Shown: positions 1 through 8,200 of the stretch, in pieces
Position numbering within the stretch: position 1 is the stretch's first letter
How the letters are laid out: each line of letters starts with the position of its first letter
DNA from: Candidatus Sulfopaludibacter sp. SbA3
GTDB taxonomy: Bacteria; Acidobacteriota; Terriglobia; Bryobacterales; Bryobacteraceae
Length of the DNA: 14,113 nt
Assembly (NCBI GenBank): GCA_945900935.1
Contig: CAMDKT010000077.1
Coordinates: 1-14,113 of the forward strand
Reading direction: 5' to 3'
The notes under the pieces: model-generated
The model's database searches: none
Told to the model about the DNA's origin: nothing
The model's input: the letters and a program-made list of their open reading frames with translations, nothing else
Made by a program: the position numbers and the translations under genes

Positions 1-33
1 CCATGATGCCACTCGCCGGATCATACTGTCCCC

Positions 34-50
34 CGGCAAGTGAACCGAAA
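34..50 (+). repeat. Left subterminal inverted repeat of the IS66 element
   Basis: The 17 bases here match the reverse complement of 2487-2503 at 14 positions, including an unbroken CGGCAAGT. Weaker, gapped similarity continues outward (for example CTCGC followed by GG and AT). This suggests that the repeat is the inner part of a longer, imperfect terminal repeat rather than the tip. Confidence 0.55.
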
Positions 51-105
51 TAAAGTTTATTTTTCCGCTGGACTCAGCGGGCAGTCGTACCGTACTATGT
101 AATCC

Positions 106-1007
106 ATGACGGACATCCTAGTGGTCCAAGGACGGGAACTGACCGCCGAGGACATCGTGGAAATGCAAAGACTGCTGGCCGAACATCCCCAGTGGGGACG
201 GTCGCGGCTCAGCCAAGAGTTGTGCCGCCTCTGGGACTGGCGCAACGCGCTTGGTCGGCCCAAGGGTATGGCGGCGCGCACGCTGCTGCTGAAACTGGAA
301 CGATCCGGCCACATCCAACTGCCTCCCCGGCAGCGGCCTTCGCCCAACGGATTGCGAAATCGCGTCTTGCCGGTTATCGCACCCGCAACCGAGCCAATCG
401 GCGGCGCATTGAGCGGCCTGCGGCCATTGTCGGTGAGCATCGTCGCGTCGGCATCGGCTGACCTGCACCTGTTCAATGGACTGCTGGCCGGGCACCACTA
501 CCTGGGCCACCGCAACACGGTGGGCGAAAACCTGCGGTATCTGGTCCGCGACCGTATGGGGCGGCCGGTGGCGTGCGCGTTGTTCGGTTCGGCGGCCTGG
601 AAGTGCGCCGACCGTGACGCCTATATCGGTTGGGATCGCCTCACGCGGGAGCGCAACCTGCAACGGTTGACCAACAACACGCGCTTTCTCATTCCGCCCT
701 GGGTCGCAAGTCCCGCATCTGGCCAGCCATGTGCTGGGCCTGATCACCCGCCGGATTGGCGCCGACTGGCAAGCCAAGTACGGGCATCCCGTGTATGCGT
801 TGGAGACATTCGTGGACCGTGAACGCTTCCGGGGCACCTGCTCGCCGGGCGGCCAACTGGCTGCGGCTGGGCGCGACCCAGGGGCGCACGCGCAACGACC
901 GCGAGCGTTCGATCCGGGCTTCGGTCAAGGATGTGTACCTCTATCCACTGACCAAGGACTTTCGCAATGCGCTATCCACTCTTGCGCCCCGGGAGTTGTG
1001 CATCTGA
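106..1007 (+). pseudogene. DruA-like (DUF4338) protein, broken by two +1 frameshifts
   Basis: This is a relative of DruA, the signature protein of Druantia anti-phage systems (DUF4338 family); the molecular activity is not settled. The N-terminal part shows the family block around MAARTLLLKLERSG and LPPRQRP. The middle part shows HYLGHRNTVGENLRYLVRD, FGSAAWKC and YIGWD. The frame is then lost twice. One extra base near 709-712 sits inside what should read PWV.VPHLASHVLG. A second near 840-845 sits after RFRGTC, where R.ANWLRLG resumes in the third frame. Removing one base at each site gives 900 bases, a 299-residue protein ending at the TGA at 1005-1007. That stop overlaps the transposase ATG (TGATG), so the two genes look translationally coupled. 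The gene is either a decayed passenger or intact with two sequencing errors. ATG 106 is the first good start; no clear ribosome site precedes it. Confidence 0.8.
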
Positions 1008-2461
1008 TGACGCGGGAAGAAGGTCTGGCAATCTATCATGCCGGGCCGGAAACAGTACTGCGTGTGTTGCTGGAGTTGGACGCGCGCATCCTCGCTTCGG
1101 AGCAACGCGGCGAGGACTTGCAGGCGCAAGTCGCCCAACTCCAGGATCAACTGGCCAAGAACTCGCGCAACAGCAGCAAACCGCCTTCCACCGATGGGTT
1201 TCAAAAGCCCGCTCCGAAGAGCCTGCGGGAAAAGAGCAAGCGCCCCTCGGGCGGTCAGCCCGGACATGCGGGGCAGACGCTCACGATGGCCGAAAAGCCC
1301 GATCGTAGCGAGACCCACCGGGTTGATGGCTGCGGGCGTTGCGGCCGTTCCTTGGCGGACCTCACGCCCGATGCTATGGAGCAACGACAGGTCCACGACC
1401 TGCCCCCGCTGCGTCTGATCGTCACCGAGCACCAGGCTGAGATCAAGCGTTGTCCCTGCGGCCACCTGAACAAGGCGGCCTTCCCCGAGGGGGTCAACGC
1501 CCCGGTGCAATATGGCCCCGACCTCAAGGCGGCGGTCGTGTACCTGAAGAACTATCAGCTCCTGCCTTACGAGCGCACTTGCGAACTGCTCGGCGATCTG
1601 TTCGGCTGCCCGATCAGCGAAGGCACATTGGCCAACATCCTAAGCGAATGCCATGAGCGGCTCGAACAACCCGTCCAGCAGATCAAGGAGCAGATCACAC
1701 AAGCCCAGGTGGCGCATTTCGATGAGAGCGGCGCACGGGTGGAGACCAAGCTCTGGTGGCTGCATGCGGCCTCGACCCCGAACGCCACCTACTACGAGAT
1801 ACATCCCAAGCGCGGCGCGGAGGCCCTTAATGCCATCGGCATCCTGACAGATTTCACTGGCCGGGCGATACACGACTTCTGGCGCCCATACTTCGGGTAT
1901 GACTGCGCCCACGGCCTGTGCAACGCGCATCATCTGCGCGAACTGGTCTTCGTGCATGAACAGCACCATCAGGCCTGGGCCGGTGCGATGATCGATTGCC
2001 TGCTCGACATCAAGCAGGCGGTTGCTCTGGCCAGACCGGACGCTGAGCACCTCACCGAAGACCAACTGCGAGCCTTCGAAGCCCGCTACCAAAGCGTCCT
2101 GGACCAGGGCTACGAGCAAAACCCTTTGTCGCCCGCCCCGGAAGGGAAGAAACGCGGGCGGCGGAAAAAGACCAAGCCCAGGAACTTGCTCGAACGCCTC
2201 GATCAGCACCGGCAGCAGGCTCTGGCGTTCATGTACGACTGCAACGTCCCCTTCGACAATAACCTGGCCGAAAGAGACATCCGAATGATGAAGGTGCAGC
2301 AGAAAATATCGGGGCTCTTCCGCAGCGCAGCGGGGGCCAAAACCTTTTGCCGCATCCGCAGCTACATCTCCACGGCCCGCAAGAACGCCATCGGCGCACT
2401 TGACGCCATCGCCCGCGCATTCACCGGTGTCCCTTTCGTGCCCAACTTCAAGACCTCGTAG
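1007..2461 (+). CDS. tnpC: IS66-family transposase (TnpC type)
   Basis: A 484-residue DDE transposase that would cut and join the ends of the surrounding element. The N-terminal region (about residues 1-60) is a helical, coiled-coil-like segment ending in the family motif NSRNSSKPPS. Next is a zinc-binding block with CGRCG and CPCG cysteine pairs (about residues 105-150). The catalytic domain follows: Asp239 in HFDESG, Asp290 in HDFWRPYF and Glu422 in LAERDIRMMK, with the family motif CNAHHLREL between the last two. The reading frame is open upstream to 731, but that part is the shifted DruA-like frame. ATG 1007 is chosen because it gives the usual IS66 N-terminus (LAIYHAGPETVLRVLLEL) and overlaps the upstream stop as TGATG. 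All key residues are present and the ORF is intact, so it may be active. Confidence 0.93.
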   Translation: MTREEGLAIYHAGPETVLRVLLELDARILASEQRGEDLQAQVAQLQDQLAKNSRNSSKPPSTDGFQKPAPKSLREKSKRPSGGQPGHAGQTLTMAEKPDRSETHRVDGCGRCGRSLADLTPDAMEQRQVHDLPPLRLIVTEHQAEIKRCPCGHLNKAAFPEGVNAPVQYGPDLKAAVVYLKNYQLLPYERTCELLGDLFGCPISEGTLANILSECHERLEQPVQQIKEQITQAQVAHFDESGARVETKLWWLHAASTPNATYYEIHPKRGAEALNAIGILTDFTGRAIHDFWRPYFGYDCAHGLCNAHHLRELVFVHEQHHQAWAGAMIDCLLDIKQAVALARPDAEHLTEDQLRAFEARYQSVLDQGYEQNPLSPAPEGKKRGRRKKTKPRNLLERLDQHRQQALAFMYDCNVPFDNNLAERDIRMMKVQQKISGLFRSAAGAKTFCRIRSYISTARKNAIGALDAIARAFTGVPFVPNFKTS

Positions 2462-2486
2462 CCGCAGCGGCTGGGCGGGAAGCCAC

Positions 2487-2503
2487 TTTCTGATTACTTG
2501 CCG
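2487..2503 (-). repeat. Right subterminal inverted repeat of the IS66 element
   Basis: This is the partner of 34-50, with 14 of 17 positions identical when inverted. It lies 25 bases after the transposase stop codon and 55 bases inside the inferred right end at 2558. Confidence 0.55.
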
Positions 2504-2530
2504 TGCACGTCATCCCCGCGAGGAAGCTCC

Positions 2531-2558
2531 CCGGTTGGGGAACAACCTGAGTAGTTAC
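2531..2558 (-). repeat. Inferred right terminus of the IS66 element
   Basis: Read from 2558 on the minus strand the sequence starts GTAACTACTCAGG, with the GTAA tip typical of IS66 terminal repeats. It abuts the point where the osmC-like gene is interrupted. A small five-pair stem (GGTTG at 2533-2537 with CAACC at 2543-2547) lies inside it. The matching left tip is not in the window, so the call rests on the tip motif and the gene break. Confidence 0.4.
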
Positions 2559-2725
2559 GCCGCATAATACATCGCGCACGTTCCCAGCGACACCAGCATG
2601 TACTCCGGCGGCGTCATCCCGGAGTCGGCTCCGCCTGCGTCTATAGGCTGGTCACAAAGAACCTTATGCCCGCGAGCCTCCGCTTCATACCGCATCCCAT
2701 TTTGATAAGTAACTTTAACTTCCAT
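2555..2725 (-). pseudogene. OsmC-family protein, 3' part lost to the IS66 insertion
   Basis: OsmC-family proteins are small cytoplasmic peroxiredoxin-like enzymes (usually about 130-140 residues) that use two cysteines to reduce organic hydroperoxides. Only the first 56 residues remain here. They include the family motif around GGADSGMTPPEYMLVSLGTC with the first redox cysteine (Cys50), and end YYAA followed by a TAA supplied by the inserted element. The second cysteine and the dimer-forming C-terminal half are missing, so the product should be inactive. The start is taken at ATG 2725 (MEVKVTYQ), the usual family N-terminus; the 27-residue upstream extension would run into the divergent promoter region. 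The remaining codons are undamaged, which fits a fairly recent insertion. The missing part should lie upstream of base 1. Confidence 0.82.
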
Positions 2726-2754
2726 ATCAATGTAGATGCGACGCGAAAAAAAAG

Positions 2755-2783
2755 GTGACACGCGTAACCAACCGGCTTTAACT
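2755..2783 (+). promoter_or_regulatory. Candidate promoter of the RND efflux operon
   Basis: GTGACA (2755-2760, five of six to the sigma-70 -35 consensus) is followed after 17 bases by TTAACT (2778-2783, a weak -10). It lies in the 75-base gap between the divergent osmC remnant and the TolC-like gene and would give a leader of about ten bases. An imperfect ACGCG/CGCGT pair flanks an A8 tract next to the -35. This is a pattern match only. Confidence 0.3.
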
Positions 2784-2800
2784 GCATCTCCGCAATTGGA

Positions 2801-4111
2801 ATGCAAAAATATCTCATTGCGGTCTTGTCAATCTTTCCTTTATCCGCCGATCTCACCCTGGCGGACGCCGCCCGTCTTGCATTGGAAAACAACCCCTCCA
2901 TTACTGCCGCCCGGCAAATGGAGTCCGCCGCCGCCACTCGAATCCGGCAGGCGGATGCCGCCCGTCTCCCAAAAATCCAATGGCAGGAAAGCATCCAGGG
3001 CGGCAACAATCCCGTCTACGTCTTCAGTTCCCTTCTCACGCAGCGCCAATTCAGCCAGGCCAATTTCGCCGTCCCCGCGCTCATCCGCCCGGACCCTCTC
3101 CAGAACTTCCAATCGCAAATCGGCATCGAGCAATCCGTATATGATTTCGGGCGCGCCAACGCCCGCCGCCGCGAAGCCAAAACCGGCCAGAGCATGGCCG
3201 CCGAAGAACGCCGCCGCCGCGAACTCGAAATCCTCGCCAATACCGCCCGCGCCTATTACGGCACCCTCCTCGCCGATGCCGGCCGCGCCGCCGCCGAACA
3301 AGCGATGCAATCGGTGGAGGCCACGCGCGACCGCGCCATCGCCCTCCGCAAGGCCCAAATGGCTACCGATGCCGACGTCCTCGCCGTGGAAGTCCATCTC
3401 GCCACCGCCCGCGAGGAAATCATCCGCCGCGCTCAGCAGGCGGAGGTCGCCCGCGCCGCCCTGAACCACGCGCTCGGCCAGCCGCTCGACGCCGTCCACA
3501 CATTAACAACTCCCCTCATCGCCCATCTGCCTCTGGAAACCGGCGTGCCGGCCGCCCAACGGCCCGAGGTGAGAATGGCCGCGCTCCAGGAAGAGCTCGC
3601 CAAAGCCCGCGGCGAGCAAGCCTCCGCCATGCTTCGCCCTGAAATCGGCCTTCGGCTCCAACTCGAAGCCGACCGCCAAAACATCGTCACCAAAGGCGGC
3701 GCCAATTGGATCGCTATGGGCACCTTCCGCTGGAATCTCTTCGATGGCGGCATGGCCCGTCACATGCGCGCCGAAGCCGGCCACGCCGCTGCCGCCGCCG
3801 CGTCTGAGACCCGTTCTACGGCCAGCGCCGTCCAACTTCAAATCCGCCAAGCCGATTCGGCCATTCGCGCCGCCGCCGCCCGCGAAGCGGTCACTAACGC
3901 GGCCATCAGTCAGGCCCGGGAAACCATCCGCATCCTGCGCAATCGCTACGGCGCCGGCCTCGCCAACGTCACAGAAGTGCTGCGCGCGGAGGCCGCCTTG
4001 CTCGAAGCCGAAACCCGCCGCCTCGCCGCTCTGCACGATCAACGCATCGCCCGCATCGAGCGCGAAGCCGCAGCCGGCACGCTCACTGGAGATTCTAATG
4101 TCCTACGCTAA
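2801..4111 (+). CDS. TolC-family outer membrane efflux channel
   Basis: A 436-residue outer membrane factor that would form the exit duct of the tripartite pump encoded by the next two genes. The first 16 residues look like a short signal peptide (hydrophobic IAVLSIFPLSA). The mature part opens with LTLADAARLALENNPSI, the standard start of an outer-membrane-efflux repeat. It continues with long Ala/Arg/Glu-rich helices (about residues 110-220 and 320-420) of the alpha-barrel type, separated by a beta-strand-rich stretch (GTFRWNLFDGG, about residues 308-318). YDFGRANARRREA and YGAGLANVTEVLRAEAALLEAE are typical of the two halves. Length fits the family. It is the first gene of the operon and overlaps the adaptor gene by 14 bases. 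The start is ATG 2801 with only a weak GGA just before it. Substrate unknown. Confidence 0.9.
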   Translation: MQKYLIAVLSIFPLSADLTLADAARLALENNPSITAARQMESAAATRIRQADAARLPKIQWQESIQGGNNPVYVFSSLLTQRQFSQANFAVPALIRPDPLQNFQSQIGIEQSVYDFGRANARRREAKTGQSMAAEERRRRELEILANTARAYYGTLLADAGRAAAEQAMQSVEATRDRAIALRKAQMATDADVLAVEVHLATAREEIIRRAQQAEVARAALNHALGQPLDAVHTLTTPLIAHLPLETGVPAAQRPEVRMAALQEELAKARGEQASAMLRPEIGLRLQLEADRQNIVTKGGANWIAMGTFRWNLFDGGMARHMRAEAGHAAAAAASETRSTASAVQLQIRQADSAIRAAAAREAVTNAAISQARETIRILRNRYGAGLANVTEVLRAEAALLEAETRRLAALHDQRIARIEREAAAGTLTGDSNVLR

Positions 4112-5225
4112 ATACCTCGCCGCCTTCGCCCTGCTCACTGCCTGCGGAGCCAAACACGAACCGCCCGCGGCAAAACAACAACCAGCCGTCCGTGTCACCA
4201 CCGCTAACGCCGAACTCCGCCGCATGCCGAGCGAACGCATCATCCCCGGCACCGTCACCGCGCGCACGACAGCGGCGGTCAGCGCGCGGCTCCCAGGCCA
4301 TATCCGCGAGGTTCTCGTCCGGGAAGGCGACGTCGTCCAAGCCGGGCAACTCATCGCCATCGTCGATTCCCGAGACGCCGAAGCCGCCATCAAACAAGCC
4401 GAAGCGGTGCGCGACGAGGCTCGCGCCGCCCTGCCCGAATCGGACGCGGCCATCGCCTCCGCCAACGCGCAAACGGACCTCGCCAAAGTCACTTTCCGCC
4501 GCATGCGGGAACTGCGCGATAGCAAGTCCATCACCGAACAGGAATTTGACGAAGCGCAGGCCCGCCTCCGTCTTGCCGAATCCCAAGTGCTGATGGCGCA
4601 GGCCCGCCAGCGGCAAACCAGGGAACGAATCCGCCAAGCCGGCGAGGCCCTCAGCCGCGCCCAACTCCAGCAAACATACGCCAACGTCACCGCTCCCTTC
4701 ACCGGCATCGTCCTCGAACGCAAGGCCGAACCCGGCGCATTTGCCAACCCCGGCATGCCCGTCATCCTCCTGGAAAAGACCGGCGACTTTCGTCTGGAAG
4801 TCCAAATCGAAGAGTCGCTTTTGAGAACCCTCAAGCCCGGCCGCCGGGTCACCGTGGAAATCGAAACGGTAATGGAACTCTCCATTAGCGAGATTCTCCC
4901 CTCTCTCAACCCCCAAAGCCGCACCGCCACCATCCGCATCAATCTGCCCGCGAGAGGCCTCCGCGCCGGCATGTCCGGAAACCTCCGCTTGAGCGGAGAA
5001 GAGCGCGACGCCATCACCGTCCCTACCAGCGCCATTCGCTCCAACGGCCAGTTGCAAACCGTGTTCGTCATCGTCGATAACCGCGCCCGCGCCACGCTCG
5101 TCTCCATCGGGGATGCCCGCGACGGCCGCACCGAGATCCTCAGTGGTCTCGACGGCAAAGAACGAATCGTCAACGCCCCGCCCGCCACCCTCACCGACGG
5201 CGCGCCAATTGAGGCCGCCCAATGA
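4098..5225 (+). CDS. RND efflux periplasmic adaptor (membrane fusion lipoprotein)
   Basis: A 375-residue adaptor that would bridge the inner-membrane RND permease and the TolC-like channel. The N-terminus is a lipoprotein signal with lipobox LTAC, lipidated Cys16. A lipoyl-like hairpin half (SARLPGHIREVLVREGDVVQAGQ, about residues 60-85) is followed by a long helical hairpin (about 95-200). The second lipoyl half is YANVTAPFTGIVLERKAEPGAF (about 195-216), and beta-barrel and membrane-proximal domains complete the chain. The frame is open upstream, but ATG 4098 is chosen because it directly yields the lipoprotein signal and has a good ribosome site, GGAGA at 4088-4092, five bases upstream. It starts inside the last codons of the TolC-like gene and its stop overlaps the permease start as ATGA, implying coupled translation. 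Confidence 0.92.
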   Translation: MSYAKYLAAFALLTACGAKHEPPAAKQQPAVRVTTANAELRRMPSERIIPGTVTARTTAAVSARLPGHIREVLVREGDVVQAGQLIAIVDSRDAEAAIKQAEAVRDEARAALPESDAAIASANAQTDLAKVTFRRMRELRDSKSITEQEFDEAQARLRLAESQVLMAQARQRQTRERIRQAGEALSRAQLQQTYANVTAPFTGIVLERKAEPGAFANPGMPVILLEKTGDFRLEVQIEESLLRTLKPGRRVTVEIETVMELSISEILPSLNPQSRTATIRINLPARGLRAGMSGNLRLSGEERDAITVPTSAIRSNGQLQTVFVIVDNRARATLVSIGDARDGRTEILSGLDGKERIVNAPPATLTDGAPIEAAQ

Positions 5226-8200
5226 GCCAACCAAAACAACTCGGGATCGCCGGTCGCCTCGCCGCCGCCTGGATCCACTCCAAACTCACTCCGCTCTTCA
5301 TCGCCGCCTCCCTGGCCGCCGGCGCCTTCGCCGTCTTCAACCTGCCCAGGGAAGAAGAGCCCCAAATCATCGTCCCCATGGTTGACGTCTTTGTCGGCAT
5401 GCCCGGCGCCACACCCGCCGAAGTGGAACAACGCGTCACCAGCCCCATGGAAAAACTCCTGTGGGAAATCCCCGGCGTCGAATACATTTACTCCACATCC
5501 CAACCCGGCGCATCCATGCTCATCGTCCGCTTCAAGGTCGGCGAGGATTACGAGCGCTCTATCGTCAACCTCAACCAAAAACTGCAAGCCAACTTCGACC
5601 GCATCCCTATTGGCGCCACGCCCCCCATCGTTAAGCCCCGGTCGATTGACGACGTTCCCATCCTCGCTCTCACGCTCCATTCCGCCACCCATGACGACGC
5701 CGCGCTCCGCCGCATCGCCGCCCAACTCCAGGACACCATTGTCCAAACGCCCGACGTCTCCGAAGTGAAACTCCTCGGCGGCCGCCGCCGCGAACTCCGC
5801 GTTACGCCGGACCCCGCTAAACTCGCCGCCCGCGGCCTCTCGCCCCTGCAGATCGAACAGGCCCTCACAGTCGCGAATCAACTACTTCCCGCTGGCCGCG
5901 CCGTCGAAAACCGCCGCGAAATCATCATCGAAGCCGGCCGCAACTTCCACACCGCCGCCGAAGTCCGCCGCATCCTCGTAGCCAACTCCGTCCACCTTGA
6001 AGACGTCGCCACCGTCAACGACGAAGCCGCCGAGCCCACCCAAATCGTCCAATACGCCGGCCGCGACCAACAATTCCATTCCGCCGTCACCATCTCCGTC
6101 GCCAAGCGAAAAAGCACAAACGCCATTCAGGTCGCCAGCCAGGTTCTCGAACGCGTCGACGCTGTCAAACCCACATTGCTCCCCAACGGCGTCGAGCTAA
6201 CCATCACCCGTCACTACGGCGTTACGGCCGCCGAAAAGTCCAACGAACTGCTCTTTCATATGGCCATCGCCATCTTCTCGGTCACGCTGCTGATCGGCCT
6301 CACCCTCGGCGTCCGCGAATCCGGCATCGTCTTCGTCGCCATCCCCGTCACGCTCGCGCTCACCCTCACCGTCTTCTACCTCTACGGCTATACCCTCAAT
6401 CGCATCACGTTATTCGCCCTCATCTTCTCCATCGGCATACTGGTTGACGACGCTATCGTCATCGTCGAAAACGTCGTCCGCCACGCCCGCATGGATTCGA
6501 ACGCGGGCCGCTCGCTCACCGACATAACGATCGAAGCCGTCGACGAAGTCGGCAACCCCACCATCCTCGCCACGCTCACCGTTATCGCCGCCATTCTCCC
6601 CATGGCTTTCGTCGGCGGCCTGATGGGCCCCTATATGCGGCCCATCCCCATCGGCGCCACCGCCGCCATGGTGTTCTCGCTGCTGGTCGCCTTCATGGTG
6701 ACTCCATGGGCAACCGTCCGCATGTTGAAAGCCGGCGGCCACCACTCGGACAAGGAAGGCAAAACCACCATTCTCTACCGCCGATGGATGAACTCGCTCA
6801 TCCATCGGCCCTTCGTCCGTTGGTCTTTCCTCGCCACCGTCGCCTTCTTGCTGCTGGCCGCCTGCGGGCTTATTTATATCAGGTTTGTCGAAGTGAAGAT
6901 GCTCCCCTTCGATAACAAAAGCGAGTTCCAGGTCATCATCAACATGCCCGAAGGCACGCCGCTCGAAGAGACCGCCCGCGCAGCCCGCGCTCTCGCCGGC
7001 GCCGCCCTCCATCAACCCGAAGTCATCAACGTCCAGTCCTACACCGGCGCCGCCTCGCCCTACAATTTTAACGGCCTCGTCCGCCACTATTTTCTCCGCG
7101 CCGCCCCCCACATGGCCGACCTCCAGGTCAACCTGCAAAACAAACACGACCGCAAAAACGACAGCCATCATATCGCGCGGGAAATGCGACAACGCCTCCT
7201 GCCCATCGCCAAGCAGTTCAACGCGCGCATTCAGGTCGCCGAAGTGCCCCCAGGCCCGCCGGTGCTCCAGACGCTGGTTGCCGAAGTCTACGGGCCCGAC
7301 GCCGCCGGACGCGAACGCGTCGCCCGGGAAATCATGGGCGTTCTTGAAAAGACCGATGGCGTCGTGGATGTCGACTGGTACGGCGAGGACGACCAAACCC
7401 GCCGCCGCTACCGCATTGATGAAGCCAAAGCCGCCGCCAACGGCGTCACGGCGGCAATGCTCGCCCGGACGCTCGAGCTAGCATCCGCCGGCCGCGCCGC
7501 CGGGTTGCTGCATGACCCCAACTCCCGCGAAGACATCCCGATTCAGATCCGCCTCGATCGCGCCGCCCGCTCGCGGCCCGAAACATTTCTCTCCCTCCGC
7601 GTCAACGGCGTAGCGCTCAGCGAAATCGTCACCGTCGAAAACGGAGTCGCTGACAAAGCCATCTATCGTAAAAACCTGTTGCCCGTCACCTACGTCACCG
7701 CCGACCTCGCCGGTTCCGTCGAAAGCCCCGTCTACGTCATCTTCGACCTCTCCGAAAAAGTCGATAAACTGGCCGGCCATTACGCCGTCAAATGGGATGG
7801 CGAATGGTTCATCACCAAGGAGGTCTTTCGCGACCTTGGTATCGCCTTCGGCGCTGTCATGATTCTCATCTACATCCTCGTCGTGGGCTGGTTCGAGTCC
7901 TTCCTGACGCCGCTATTGATCATGGCCGCCATTCCGTTCTCACTCGTCGGAATACTGCCGGCCCATGGGGCGCTGGGGGCCTTTTTCACCGCCACCAGCA
8001 TGATCGGATTTATCGCCGGCGCCGGCATCGTCGTCCGCAATTCCATCATCCTTGTCGACTTCATTGAACTCCGCCGAAAGGAAGGCATGCCGCTCGATGA
8101 AGCCGTCATCGACGCCGGCGCCGTCCGATTCCGGCCAATGATGTTGACCGCCGCCGCCGTCGTCGCCGGCAGTCTCGTCATTCTCTTCGATCCCATTTTC

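Larger units (their letters stand above)
1..2558 (+). mobile_element. IS66-family insertion element carrying a DruA-like passenger gene (left tip outside the window)
   Basis: The element holds an IS66-type transposase (1007-2461) preceded by a DUF4338/DruA-family gene (106-1007, frameshifted). The right end is placed at 2558 because the minus-strand osmC-like reading frame stops matching its family exactly there. Read inward on the minus strand, the sequence then begins GTAACTACTCAGG; a GTAA tip is usual for IS66 elements. A subterminal inverted repeat (34-50 against 2487-2503) lies 55 bases inside this right end. By symmetry the left tip should lie about 20 bases before base 1, so no target duplication can be checked. 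The absence of tnpA and tnpB genes resembles the ISBst12-like branch of IS66. Family membership is clear; the exact ends are inferred. Confidence 0.75.

Noticed and set aside
731..1006. Treating the transposase as a 576-residue protein starting at 731
   Set aside because: The upstream codons are a shifted piece of the DruA-like gene (LGLITRRIGADWQAKYGHPVY). IS66 homology starts at ATG 1007.
106..1007. A complete Druantia defence system
   Set aside because: Only a DruA-like gene is present, broken, inside an insertion element; no DruB-E or large helicase gene is nearby.
2745..2752. The A8 tract as a programmed slippage site giving an N-terminally extended TolC-like protein
   Set aside because: The frame through it belongs to a different, nonsensical reading, and ATG 2801 already yields a complete protein with a signal peptide.
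2736..3464. A 242-codon plus-strand frame overlapping the TolC-like gene
   Set aside because: The product is Pro/Ser/Ala-rich and unlike any family, while the other frame gives a complete TolC-family protein with a signal peptide.
4103..5881. A 592-codon open frame on the minus strand across the adaptor and permease genes
   Set aside because: It lies opposite two clear RND genes, its product is low-complexity (Arg/Ser/Ala-rich) with no recognisable domain, and it follows from the GC-rich codon use of the real genes.
6410..7396. A 328-codon minus-strand frame rich in Gly, Asp, Glu and Val
   Set aside because: It is the antisense shadow of the RND permease; its composition mirrors the permease codons and it has no family features.
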